Origin: Streptomyces tanashiensis
GTDB lineage: Bacteria > Actinomycetota > Actinomycetes > Streptomycetales > Streptomycetaceae
Length of the DNA stretch: 64,000 nt
Direction: 5' to 3'
NCBI RefSeq assembly: GCF_014648895.1
Contig: NZ_BMRZ01000007.1
Span: 186,001-250,000, forward strand
Positions within the stretch are counted from its first letter, which is position 1; each line of letters begins with the position of its first letter. The position numbers were made by a program, and so were the translations under genes. Under the pieces are notes generated by a model. The model did not search any database, was not told where the DNA came from, and saw only the letters and a list, made by a program, of their open reading frames with translations. Of this stretch, positions 16,149-25,004 are shown in pieces.

Positions 16149-17956
16149 GCCGATTCCCCTTCCAGTGCTTCGAGTTCGCCCGCGCCCCGGGAGGCGGTGG
16201 CGAGCTCCTCGTCCGTCTCGCGGGTGACGACCGCGCGGTAGCGGGGTTCCCCGGCGAGCAGCTCGCGGTGGGTGCCGACCGCGACCGCCTGGCCCTCGTG
16301 GACCAGGACGACCCGGTCGGCGCGGTCCAGGAGCAGCGGCGAGGAGGCCAGGACCACGGTGGTCCTGGTCCTCCGCAGCTCCGCGATCCCGGCGGCCACG
16401 GCGGCCTCGGTGTGCGCGTCGACCGCCGAGGTCGGCTCGTCGAGGACGAGCACCTCCGGGTCGGCCACGAGGGACCGGGCCAGCGCGAGCCGCTGGCGCT
16501 GGCCGCCGGAGAGCGAGCGGCCCCGCTCGGTGATGCGGGTGCGCATCGCGTCGCCGCCGGTGCCCACGGAGGCCTGCGCGAGCGCGTCGAGGACGTCGTC
16601 GCACCGGGCGGCGGCAAGCGCCTCCTCGGCCCTGACGGCGCCCGAGGCGGGCACGTCGAGCAGGTCGCGGAGGGTGCCCGAGAGCAGCACCGGTTCCTTG
16701 TCCTGGACGAGGACGACGGTACGGGCGTCGGCGAGCGGCAGTTCGTCGAGCGGCACGCCGCCGAGGAGCACCGAGGTGTGGCCGGCGTCCGCCTCCGCCG
16801 GATGCCCCCCGAGCCGGTCCGCGAGCCGCCCGGCCACGTCCGGATCTCCGCAGACCACGGCCGTGAACAGCCCGGCGGGGGCGCGCAGTCCGGTCAGCGG
16901 GTCGTACAGGTCGCCGGTGGCCCGGCGCTCCCCGTCCCCGGGCTCGACCGTGGTGGTGGTCGTCCGGGCCAGCGCGAGGACCCGGGCGGCCCGCCGCGCG
17001 GACGGCCGCGAGAAGGAGAAGGCCTGGGCGATCTCCTCGAAGTTGCGCAGCGCGTGATGGGTCAGGGCCACCGCGCTGTAGACCGTGACCAGCTCGCCGA
17101 CCTCGATCCGCCCGTCGAGCGCGAGCCGGGTCCCGTACGCCACCACGGCGATGAGCAGCAGGCCCGGCAGCACCACCTGGATCGCGGCGATCAGGGCCCA
17201 CATCCGCGCACTGTGCACGGCGGCCCCGCGGACCTCCTGGGAGGCGGCGCGGTAGCGGCCGAGGAAGAGCTCCTCGCCGCCGATGCCGCGCAGCACCCGG
17301 AGTCCGGCGACCGTGTCGGAGGCCAGCTCGGTGGCCCGGCCCGCCTTCTCGCGCTGGACGTCGGCCCGGCGGGTCGCGCGGGGGAGGAGCGGCAGCACGG
17401 CGAGGGCGAGGACGGGGATGCCGACGGCCACCACCACACCCAGGGCCGGCTGGTAGACGACGAGGCCCACGCAGATGACGACGAGGGTGACGGCGGCCGC
17501 GGCGAACCGGGAGAGCGCCTCGACGAACCATCCGATCCGCTCGACGTCACCCGTCGACACGGCGACGACCTCGCCCGCGGCGACCCGGCGGGTCAGGACG
17601 GATCCCAGTTCGGCGGTCTTGCGGGAGAGGAGCTGCTGCACGCGGGCCGCCGCGGTGATCCAGTTGGTGACGGCGGTGCGGTGGAGCATCACGTCACCGG
17701 CCGCGATCGCGGAGCCGAGGACCACGAGCAGCACCCCGGCGAGCGCGAGCCGTCCGCCGTCGCGGTCCACGACCGCCTGGACGGCCAGCCCGACGCCGAG
17801 CGGCAGACCGGCGATGCCCAGATGGTGCAGCAGCCCCCAGAGCAGGGACTTCACCTGTCCGCCGAGCTGTTGTCGGCCGAGCCAGAGGAGGAACCGGGTG
17901 CCCGAACGGACATCGGGGACCCCCGGGTCGGCATAGGGAAGATCTCGAATCTGCAT
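16145..17956 (-). CDS. ABC exporter subunit with degenerate Walker A
   Basis: A 603-residue half-transporter, the partner of the gene at 14367-16148. The membrane domain (about 35-310) is followed by an ATPase domain in which Walker A is lost: the region reads GDPDVAGR (370-377), with no GKS/T. In contrast LSGGQ (482-486) and Walker B with glutamate (VLVLDEPTS, 502-510) are intact. A stretch of five threonines marks the linker. The ATG at 17956 has only a weak ribosome site. It is divergent from the PNGase-like gene across about 190 bases that must hold both promoters. Confidence 0.92.
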   Translation of the reverse strand: MQIRDLPYADPGVPDVRSGTRFLLWLGRQQLGGQVKSLLWGLLHHLGIAGLPLGVGLAVQAVVDRDGGRLALAGVLLVVLGSAIAAGDVMLHRTAVTNWITAAARVQQLLSRKTAELGSVLTRRVAAGEVVAVSTGDVERIGWFVEALSRFAAAAVTLVVICVGLVVYQPALGVVVAVGIPVLALAVLPLLPRATRRADVQREKAGRATELASDTVAGLRVLRGIGGEELFLGRYRAASQEVRGAAVHSARMWALIAAIQVVLPGLLLIAVVAYGTRLALDGRIEVGELVTVYSAVALTHHALRNFEEIAQAFSFSRPSARRAARVLALARTTTTTVEPGDGERRATGDLYDPLTGLRAPAGLFTAVVCGDPDVAGRLADRLGGHPAEADAGHTSVLLGGVPLDELPLADARTVVLVQDKEPVLLSGTLRDLLDVPASGAVRAEEALAAARCDDVLDALAQASVGTGGDAMRTRITERGRSLSGGQRQRLALARSLVADPEVLVLDEPTSAVDAHTEAAVAAGIAELRRTRTTVVLASSPLLLDRADRVVLVHEGQAVAVGTHRELLAGEPRYRAVVTRETDEELATASRGAGELEALEGESA

Positions 17957-18149
17957 GGCTGCCCAGGATCTCCGGGTCTGTCTGGGGGGAACGCGCGCCG
18001 GAGGTGTGCGACGGCGGCGTGGAAACCGTGCAAGGTTCGCTTTTCTGCCGTGGAGCGGCAATCGATTTTCCCCAAGAGGGAACAGATCGCGCCATGTCCG
18101 CTCATCGTCCTCTGGACCGCACCGCACGACCACGCTTCACTTCCGGCCC

Positions 18150-19757
18150 ATGAGATCACTCAAGATCACGAGCGTGATCGGCGGTCTGGTGCTCGCCGCC
18201 GGCGCGCTGTTCACCGCCCACCCGGCCGCCGCCGACGGTCCGAACGGCCCGACGCCCCCGGCCGAGTTCACCAGCGACTGGCACGACCCGGTCACCGCCG
18301 CCCCGCCCGTCGGCACCCCCGGAACCCGCAGCTGCGAGGTCACCCTCGCCGCCGCCCAGTTCCGCGACTTCACCCCCTACCAGGGCGACTACACCCCGCC
18401 GAAGGAGTGCGGCACCCGCTGGAACAAGGTCGTCCTGCGTCTGGAGGGACAGGTCAAGGGCCGCCAGTACGATCGGCTCGGCCACCTCTCCGTCGGCGGC
18501 GTGGAGATCCTCCGCACCTCCACGCCCCAGCCCTCGCCCGACGGCATCGCCTGGTCGGTCGAGAAGGACGTCACCCGCTACCGGGATACCCTCAGCCGCC
18601 CGCAGCCCGTCGAGATGCTCATCGGCAATGTCGTGAACGAGACGTACACCGGTGTCATCGACGTCCGCGTCACCCTCACCTTCCACACCGCCGAGGGCCG
18701 GGTGAAGCCCGCCGCCGGCACCCCCGACCGGGTCGTCCCGCTCACCGGCGCCACCCTCACCACCCCGCGCAACACCGAACGCGTCCTCGCCGAGGTGTAC
18801 GCCACCGGCTCGGGCGGCGGCTGCGAGGAGTACTGGTACCTCTCCGTTCCGGACGCCGCCCCCTACTCCTGCCGGGCGACCGACGGACCGCACCGCGAGG
18901 TCCGGGTCTCCGTCGACGGCCGGCTCGCGGGCATCGCCGCACCCTTCCCCACGGTCTGGACCGGCGGCTGGTCCAACCCCTTCCTCTGGTACGTCACCCC
19001 CGGGCCGCGCGCCTTCGACGTGCAGCCGGTCGTCTACGACCTGACGCCCTTCGCCGCCCTCCTCAACGACGGGAACGCCCACCGCGTGGAGGTCTCGGTC
19101 GCCGGCGTCCCGGCCGGTCTGAGCGGCTGGTCGACCCCCACCAACGTGCTGCTCTGGCAGGACGAGGGCAGCCGTGTCGTCACCGGCGGCCTCGACCGCC
19201 ACGAGGAGAGCGCCCCGCGCAACTCCTCCGTGTACACGGCGGGTTCACCGCAGCGGGTCGACACGGAGGCGAGCCACCGGCTCACCGTCGCCGGCCACCT
19301 GAACACCTCGCACGGCCGGGTCGACACCACCGTGAGCAGGACCGTCGCCAGTGACATCGTCCACCGCTGGGGCCAGGACGAGAACCCGGACGCGCTCACC
19401 GCGCGCTGGACCGACCGGGAGACCGTGACCAGCGGCCGGACCGTCACCCGCGTCGACCGCACCTACACGATGGACGGCGAGACCACGATCGGCGCCGGCG
19501 ACCGGCTGCGGACGGTCCTCACCCTCGGGGACCGCGCCGACACCGTCGTCCTGCGCGACGGGCGGCGGCTCTCCTGGTCACGGCTCGACGACACGTACAC
19601 CGGGGACGCCACGTACACCACGGGTGTGCCGCGCGACCAGCGGCACGCGGTCGGCACGACGAGCGAGCGCTACCGGCTGTACGGCTCGGCCGGCTGCCAC
19701 GACCGGACCCTGACCACCGTCCAGGGCACGGTCACCCAGGACCTGCGCCGCTGCTGA
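18150..19757 (+). CDS. Secreted peptide-N-glycosidase A-like amidase
   Basis: A 535-residue secreted protein related to PNGase A (peptide-N4-(N-acetyl-beta-glucosaminyl)asparagine amidase), which releases whole N-glycans from glycoproteins. A classical signal peptide runs from 1 to about 28 (MRSLKITS, a hydrophobic stretch, AHPAAA). The mature part has the family's beta-sandwich pattern, including WNKVVLRLEGQVKGRQYDRL, VEILRTSTPQPSPDGIAWSV, EKDVTRYRDTL and NPFLWY. The ATG at 18150 has no strong ribosome site. It converges on a GH109-like gene with a terminator between, suggesting related roles outside the cell. Activity on glycans is inferred from family membership. Confidence 0.85.
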   Translation: MRSLKITSVIGGLVLAAGALFTAHPAAADGPNGPTPPAEFTSDWHDPVTAAPPVGTPGTRSCEVTLAAAQFRDFTPYQGDYTPPKECGTRWNKVVLRLEGQVKGRQYDRLGHLSVGGVEILRTSTPQPSPDGIAWSVEKDVTRYRDTLSRPQPVEMLIGNVVNETYTGVIDVRVTLTFHTAEGRVKPAAGTPDRVVPLTGATLTTPRNTERVLAEVYATGSGGGCEEYWYLSVPDAAPYSCRATDGPHREVRVSVDGRLAGIAAPFPTVWTGGWSNPFLWYVTPGPRAFDVQPVVYDLTPFAALLNDGNAHRVEVSVAGVPAGLSGWSTPTNVLLWQDEGSRVVTGGLDRHEESAPRNSSVYTAGSPQRVDTEASHRLTVAGHLNTSHGRVDTTVSRTVASDIVHRWGQDENPDALTARWTDRETVTSGRTVTRVDRTYTMDGETTIGAGDRLRTVLTLGDRADTVVLRDGRRLSWSRLDDTYTGDATYTTGVPRDQRHAVGTTSERYRLYGSAGCHDRTLTTVQGTVTQDLRRC

Positions 19758-19764
19758 ACGCGAC

Positions 19765-19803
19765 GGTGCCCGGCCCCGCTCGGCAGAGCCGGGGCCGGGC
19801 ACC
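19765..19803. terminator. Bidirectional hairpin terminator
   Basis: Exact 14-bp arms (GGTGCCCGGCCCCG at 19765-19778, complement at 19790-19803) enclose an 11-base loop that can itself pair CTC with GAG. It sits between two convergent genes. Confidence 0.85.
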
Positions 19804-19813
19804 GCACCGCACG

Positions 19814-21247
19814 TCAGGTGCGGGCGGGCTTCGCCGAGTCCACGCCCGAGCGGGTCTTCGTCCACTCGCCGCGCGTGAAGTCGGGGATCTCCTGCGGCGC
19901 CCCGTTCGCCTTGATCGAGGCGTGGCTCAGCGGCACCGGAGCCGTCCAGGTGGCGGCGTCGTACACGTCGAAGTCCGGCGGAAGGCCCAGCTGGAGACAC
20001 TGCATCAGGCGGTAGAGCATGATGTAGTCCATGCCGCCGTGGCCGCCCGGCGGATTGGCGTGCTCCTTCCACAGCCAGTGGTCGAACTCGGCCGCGTACG
20101 CCGAGAAGTCGCCCCACACGTCGTCCTTGTGGTCCGGCTCCAGATAGATCCGGGCCGGGTAGTCCTCGAACACGCCCCGGGTGCCGCCCAGGCTGTTGAT
20201 CCTGCTGTAGGGGTGCGGGGTGGAGACGTCGTGCTCCAGGCGGATCAGCCGGCCCTTGGCCGTCCGGACCACGCTGATCGTCCGGTCGCTCTCGATGTAC
20301 GTCTCCTTCCAGCTCGGGTCACCGGCCGGCATGTGCGCCGCGCGGTACTCGGCGAGCCCGAGCGCCGGAGTGCCGAAGCTGCTGATGCTCACCACCCGGT
20401 CGCCCCGGTTGACGTCCATGTAGTTGGCGACCGGACCGAAGCCGTGGTTCGGGTAGAGGTCCCCGCGCAGCCGCGTGTGCCACAGCCGGCGCCAGGGCCC
20501 CTCGTAGTACGTCGGCGAGAACATCAGGCCGCGCAGGTCGTGGTTGTACGCCCCCGCGCCGTGCAGCAGCTCCCCGAACCTGCCGGCGTGCGCCATCCGC
20601 AGCACCCGCATCTCGTTCCGCCCGTAGCAGCAGTTCTCCAGCTGCATGCAGTGGCGGCGGGTCTGCTCCGACAGGTCGACGAGCTCCCACAGCTCGTCGA
20701 GCTCCATCGCGATCGGACACTCCACGCCGACGTGCTTGCCGTGGAGCATCGCCGACCTGGCGATCGCGAAGTGGCTGTCCCAGGGGGTCGCCACGTGCAC
20801 GAAGTCGACGTCGGTGCGGGTGAAGAGGTTCTCGTAGTCGTCCTCACCGTGGGTGTACAGGGCGGGGGCCGGCTGTCCGGCGGCGACGACCACCGCGGCG
20901 GCCTTCTCGGCCTTCTCGCGGACCGGGTCGCAGACGGCGACCACCCGGACCCAGGGGAGGGCGAGATAGTTGTTGATCATGCTGCCGCCGCGGTTGCCGA
21001 GCCCGACGAGGGCGACCCGGACCGTGGAACGGCCCTCGAAGGGGACCCCCGCCATGGTGGCGCCCCGGCGCTTCCGCACGGCCGCGGTCGCGGCCTCCGG
21101 CGAGACGGCGGGGGCGGATCCGGTGGCGGCCTGGGCGATCTGTCCGGCGCCGCCCGCGGCGGCGATGCCGAGCCCTGCCCCGGCCGCTCCCGCGGTGGTC
21201 CTGAGGACCTTGCGGCGGCTCGGGGTGCGCGGTGTCTGCTCGTTCAT
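19814..21247 (-). CDS. Tat-exported GH109-like (Gfo/Idh/MocA) glycosidase or oxidoreductase
   Basis: A 477-residue protein with a twin-arginine signal (RRKVLR at 11-16, then an Ala/Gly-rich core to about 40). The NAD-binding loop VGLGNRGGS (81-89) opens a Gfo/Idh/MocA fold. The segments ECPIAMELDELWELV and HCMQLENCCYGRNEM match the GH109 alpha-N-acetylgalactosaminidase group, which uses tightly bound NAD to cleave glycosides by oxidation and elimination. Tat export fits a cofactor loaded before secretion. The ATG at 21247 has an excellent GGGAGG site. A simple sugar dehydrogenase is the alternative. It faces the PNGase-like gene. Confidence 0.87.
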   Translation of the reverse strand: MNEQTPRTPSRRKVLRTTAGAAGAGLGIAAAGGAGQIAQAATGSAPAVSPEAATAAVRKRRGATMAGVPFEGRSTVRVALVGLGNRGGSMINNYLALPWVRVVAVCDPVREKAEKAAAVVVAAGQPAPALYTHGEDDYENLFTRTDVDFVHVATPWDSHFAIARSAMLHGKHVGVECPIAMELDELWELVDLSEQTRRHCMQLENCCYGRNEMRVLRMAHAGRFGELLHGAGAYNHDLRGLMFSPTYYEGPWRRLWHTRLRGDLYPNHGFGPVANYMDVNRGDRVVSISSFGTPALGLAEYRAAHMPAGDPSWKETYIESDRTISVVRTAKGRLIRLEHDVSTPHPYSRINSLGGTRGVFEDYPARIYLEPDHKDDVWGDFSAYAAEFDHWLWKEHANPPGGHGGMDYIMLYRLMQCLQLGLPPDFDVYDAATWTAPVPLSHASIKANGAPQEIPDFTRGEWTKTRSGVDSAKPART

Positions 21248-21427
21248 GGAACCTCCCGGAGCTGTGTGCACGGTTGTTTCATGGAGCCCGCACAGGACCC
21301 TGGCCCCGGTGGCCGATGGTGCGCAAGGGCGCCGATAGGACTCTTGCGACGGGTGGTTGGACTTTACTGTTCCGGTTCCCTCGTCGAGCCGCACCGTCCG
21401 CAGATGATCACCCGAACATACGAAGGA

Positions 21428-21476
21428 CCCCTCACCGCCTGGGGTGAGGGGCCTCGTCCGCCCGGGAACCGGGCGG
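21428..21476. terminator. Two tandem hairpins
   Basis: Hairpin 1 has arms CCCCTCACC (21428-21436) and GGTGAGGGG (21443-21451). Hairpin 2 has arms CCGCCCGG (21458-21465) and CCGGGCGG (21469-21476). They lie just beyond the stop of the leftward FAD/Fe-S gene and are probably its terminator. The remaining 180 bases up to the GH109-like start hold its presumed promoter; I cannot name its boxes. Confidence 0.7.
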
Positions 21477-21488
21477 GTCGACGGAGGG

Positions 21489-24413
21489 TCAGGGGCGGGT
21501 GGCGCGCTCCAGGGCGAGAAGCACCGATCCGTAGCTCCGGCCCGTCGCCCGGTCCATCCCGATCTCGCACATCCGGTTGGCCGAGAAGTGCGCGTCGAAC
21601 GGCCGGGCCGTGACCTCGGCCGCCTCACGGGCCGTCGCCGAGGCCGTCAGCTCCGGGTGCAGCATGCCCCGGTCTCCCGCGAAGGCGCAGCAGCCCGCGT
21701 CGACCGGGACGACGACCTCCTCCGCGCAGGCCTCGGCGAGCGCGGTGAGCTTGTCCTCGTCGCCCAGGTGCCGCATCGAGCAGGTCGGATGGACCACGGC
21801 CGAGGCGACGCGGCGCCGCACGTCGAGCCGGGGGAGCAGTTCGTCCGCCGCCCACACCAGGGAGTCCACCACGGTCAGTTCGGCGTGCAGCTCCCGGTTG
21901 TCCTCCGTCAGGTAGGGCACCACCTCGTGCGCGATCCCGAGGGTGCACGAGGAGGCGTCGACCACGAGCGGCAGCTTTCCGCCGGCCGTCCACCCCCAGG
22001 CGGCCTCGACGATCCGGTTCGCCATCACCTCGTCGCCCCGCTCGTACCCCTTGGAGTGCCAGATCGTCGCGCAGCACGTTCCGGCCACGTCGTCCGGGAT
22101 CCACACCGGCCGCCCGGCCCGCGCGGACACCGCGACGACGGCCTCCGGGAGCGAGGGGCCGCGCTCGCCCTCCGGATCGCCGAAGATGCGGTTCACACAG
22201 GCCGGGTAGTAGACGGCGACCGCCGCCGGACGGTGGGTGCGGGGCAGCCGCCGCGCCGCCGCGCCCGGGATCTCCGGCAGCCACTCCGGTACGAGGTCGG
22301 GGCGGACGGTCCTGCGGGCGAGGCCCGTCACGGCCTCCAGGACCCGGTCGCCGATCCGGTCCGCGGCGGCGACCGCGAGCCGCGCGGAGGCCTCCACGGC
22401 CCGGAAGTTCCTGGCCGCGAGGGCCGCGACCCGCTCCTCGCGCGGAGAGTGGCGCTCGTGCCGGAACTCCTTCATGAGCGCCCCGGTGTCGATCCCGACC
22501 GGGCAGGCCAGCTTGCAGGTGGAGTCGCCGGCGCAGGTGTCGACGGCGTCGTAGCCGTACGACTCGAGCAGCCGGGCCTCGACGGGGGAGCCGTCGGACT
22601 GGCGCATCATCTCCCGGCGCAGCACGATCCGCTGGCGCGGAGTGGTCGTCAGGTCGTGGCTGGGACAGGTCGGTTCGCAGAAGCCGCACTCGATGCAGGG
22701 ATCGGCGATCCGCTCCACGGAGGGGATCGTCTTCAGGCCGCGCAGATGGGCCTGCGGGTCACGGTCCAGGACGATCCGCGGGGCGAGCACCCCGGCGGGG
22801 TCGAGGGCCTCCTTGACCCGCCACATCAGATCCGTCGCCTTCGTGCCCCACTCCAGCTCCAGGAAGGGCGCGATGTTGCGGCCGGTGGCGTGCTCCGCCT
22901 TCAGCGAGCCGTCGAAGCGCTCCACGGTGAGCTTGCAGAACTCGTCCATGAAGGCCGCGTACCGCTCGACGTCGGAGGGGTCGGCCGCGTCGAAGGCGAG
23001 CAGGAAGTGGAGGTTGCCGTGGGCCGCGTGGCCGGCCACGGCCGCGTCGAAGCCGTGCCGGGCCTGGAGGCCGAGCAGCGCCTCGCAGGCCTCCGCGAGC
23101 CGGTCCGGCGGCACCGCGAAGTCCTCGGTGATCAGGGTCGTACCGGAGGGGCGGGAGCCGCCGACCGCCGTCACGAAGGCCTTGCGGGCCTTCCAGTAGC
23201 CGGAGATCCGCTTCGGGTCCCGGGTGAAGGAGTTCTCCACGGAGGCGACCGGGGCGACCGTGTCGAGACCGGCGAGCACGGTCTCCGCCGCCCGTTCGTA
23301 CGCCTTCAGGGCCGGCGTGTCCGGGGCCCGGAACTCGACCAGGAGCGCCGCCGTCTCCTTCGGCAGCTCCGCCCAGTCGGCGGGCACGCCCGCCACGCTC
23401 ACCGAGGCCCGCAGCGTGTTGCCGTCCATGAGCTCGACGGCGAGCGCCCCGGCGTCGTTGAACAGGGGCACCGCCGCGGCGGCGGCCGGCAGGGAGGGGA
23501 AGAACAGCAGGGCCGTGGACACCTCGCGGTCCAGGGGCACGGTGTCGAAGACGACCTCGGAGATGAAGCCGAAGGTCCCCTCGGAGCCGACCATCAGACC
23601 GCGCAGGATCCGCACCGGGGTGTCGCCGTCGAGGAAGGCGTCGAGCCGGTAGCCGTTGGTGTTCTTGATGGCGTACTTGGCGCGGATCCGCGCGGTCAGC
23701 TCGGCGTCCGCCTCGATCTCCGCCTTCAGCGCCAGCAGCTCCGCGCACAGCCTCGGCTCGGCGCGCGCGAGCTCCTCGTCGGCGTCCGGGTCGGCCGTGT
23801 CGACCACGGTCCCGCTCGGCAGCACCACGGTGAGGGAGGAGACGGTCCGGTACGAGTTCCGGGTGGTGCCGGCCGTCATGCCCGAGGCGTTGTTGGCGAC
23901 GACCCCGCCGATCGTGCAGGCGATCGCGCTGGCCGGATCGGGCCCCAGGACCCGGCCGTGCGGGGCGAGCGCGGCATTGGCCCGCACCACGGTGGTGCCG
24001 GGCCGGATCCGGGCCCGGGACCCGCCGTCCAGGACCTCGACGCCCGCCCAGTGCCGGCGCACGTCGACGAGGATGTCCTCGCCCTGCGCCTGGCCGTTGA
24101 GGCTGGTCCCGGCGGCCCGGAAGACCACCTCACGCCCCTTGCCGTGAGCGTAGGACAGGACGGTGGAGATGTCGTCGATGTCCTCGGCGACCACGACGAC
24201 CTGCGGGACGAAGCGGTACGGGCTCGCGTCCGAGGCGTAGCGCACCAGGTCGGAGATCTTCGACAGGACCTTCCCCGGCCCGAGGAGCTCGGTCAGCTCC
24301 TCGCGCAGCCGCCGCGGCGTGCCCCGGGCCTGGAGCTCCGGCACGCGGTCGGGGGCGGGGGTCCGCTTCGTACCGGGACGCAGAGCCTGCGGGTTCGGCT
24401 CGAGGAATGGCAT
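21489..24413 (-). CDS. FAD- and Fe-S-containing 2-hydroxyacid dehydrogenase (YdiJ/D-lactate dehydrogenase type)
   Basis: A 974-residue fusion of a GlcD-like flavoprotein and a GlcF-like iron-sulfur protein. The FAD-binding loop is at about 101-176 (AAGTSLNGQ, then IGGVVANNASG); the FAD-oxidase C-terminal domain includes GHAAHGNLHF (461-470). Two 4Fe-4S clusters follow: CIECGFCEPTC (573-583) and CAGDSTCKLACP (627-638). The last 250 residues hold CCG-type cysteine motifs (AGTCCATIWHS, AGCCAFAGD). It would oxidise D-lactate or D-2-hydroxyglutarate and pass electrons to the membrane chain. The ATG at 24413 follows GGGGAG. A MarR gene lies directly upstream on the same strand. Confidence 0.9.
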   Translation of the reverse strand: MPFLEPNPQALRPGTKRTPAPDRVPELQARGTPRRLREELTELLGPGKVLSKISDLVRYASDASPYRFVPQVVVVAEDIDDISTVLSYAHGKGREVVFRAAGTSLNGQAQGEDILVDVRRHWAGVEVLDGGSRARIRPGTTVVRANAALAPHGRVLGPDPASAIACTIGGVVANNASGMTAGTTRNSYRTVSSLTVVLPSGTVVDTADPDADEELARAEPRLCAELLALKAEIEADAELTARIRAKYAIKNTNGYRLDAFLDGDTPVRILRGLMVGSEGTFGFISEVVFDTVPLDREVSTALLFFPSLPAAAAAVPLFNDAGALAVELMDGNTLRASVSVAGVPADWAELPKETAALLVEFRAPDTPALKAYERAAETVLAGLDTVAPVASVENSFTRDPKRISGYWKARKAFVTAVGGSRPSGTTLITEDFAVPPDRLAEACEALLGLQARHGFDAAVAGHAAHGNLHFLLAFDAADPSDVERYAAFMDEFCKLTVERFDGSLKAEHATGRNIAPFLELEWGTKATDLMWRVKEALDPAGVLAPRIVLDRDPQAHLRGLKTIPSVERIADPCIECGFCEPTCPSHDLTTTPRQRIVLRREMMRQSDGSPVEARLLESYGYDAVDTCAGDSTCKLACPVGIDTGALMKEFRHERHSPREERVAALAARNFRAVEASARLAVAAADRIGDRVLEAVTGLARRTVRPDLVPEWLPEIPGAAARRLPRTHRPAAVAVYYPACVNRIFGDPEGERGPSLPEAVVAVSARAGRPVWIPDDVAGTCCATIWHSKGYERGDEVMANRIVEAAWGWTAGGKLPLVVDASSCTLGIAHEVVPYLTEDNRELHAELTVVDSLVWAADELLPRLDVRRRVASAVVHPTCSMRHLGDEDKLTALAEACAEEVVVPVDAGCCAFAGDRGMLHPELTASATAREAAEVTARPFDAHFSANRMCEIGMDRATGRSYGSVLLALERATRP

Positions 24414-24452
24414 GTCACGGCTCCCCTTCGGCGCGTCCCCGCACCCGACGGA

Positions 24453-24914
24453 TCAGCAGCCGCGCTCCGGGCCGGGGTCGACCAGGGCGGACAGCAGACC
24501 TTCGAGCACCTCGCGCTGTTCGACGGTCAATGGAGCAAGGATGTCCTCTGCGGCGGCCCGGCGCGCGCTGCGCAGCTCGCGCAGCGTGGCGCGGCCCGCG
24601 TCGGTGAGCTCGATCCGCACCACCCGGCGGTTGCTCGGGTCGGGCACCCGGCGCACCCGGTCGCCCGCCTCCAGTCCGTCGACGAGACTGGTCACGGCCC
24701 TCGGTACGACCTCCAGGCGGGCGGCGAGGTCGGCCATCCGGGGCGGTTCCCCGAAGTGGGCGACCGTGCGCAGGAGCCGGGACTGCGCGGGGGTGATGCC
24801 GACCGGCTCCAGGTGGCGCTTCTGGATGCGGTGCAGGCGCCGGGTGAGCCGCAGCAGCTGCTCGGCGAGGAGGCCGTCGGCGTCGGTCCCGCCCGGACGG
24901 TCGGAGGTGTTCAT
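24453..24914 (-). CDS. MarR-family transcriptional regulator
   Basis: A 153-residue winged-helix regulator. The DNA-reading helices are at about 60-85 (MADLAARLEVVPRAVTSLVD), followed by the wing DRVRRVPDPSNRRVVRIELT typical of MarR proteins. It is divergent from an ABC exporter gene and only 90 bases from it, with an imperfect palindrome in between (24940-24962). It probably represses the exporter and itself, and releases DNA when a drug or phenolic compound binds. The downstream dehydrogenase (40 bases away, same strand) may be co-transcribed. Confidence 0.92.
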   Translation of the reverse strand: MNTSDRPGGTDADGLLAEQLLRLTRRLHRIQKRHLEPVGITPAQSRLLRTVAHFGEPPRMADLAARLEVVPRAVTSLVDGLEAGDRVRRVPDPSNRRVVRIELTDAGRATLRELRSARRAAAEDILAPLTVEQREVLEGLLSALVDPGPERGC

Positions 24915-24939
24915 ACGGGAACAATATCAGGACCATGTG

Positions 24940-24962
24940 CATTGTGAGCATAGGTAACAATG
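24940..24962. promoter_or_regulatory. Probable MarR operator
   Basis: CATTGT (24940-24945) and ACAATG (24957-24962) are inverted arms with an 11-base spacer in an unusually AT-rich intergenic stretch. ACAAT also recurs at 24920-24924. The location between the divergent MarR and exporter genes fits a repressor site. The -10 and -35 boxes cannot be assigned with confidence. Confidence 0.6.
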
Positions 24963-25004
24963 AGCTATGGTCTCTATCGACCGCCGAATCTCCCGAAGGA
25001 GCCC

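Noticed and set aside
21444..24947. Plus-strand open frame of more than 1100 codons
   Set aside because: Antisense shadow of the FAD/Fe-S dehydrogenase and marR; composition is low-complexity Arg/Gly/Val.
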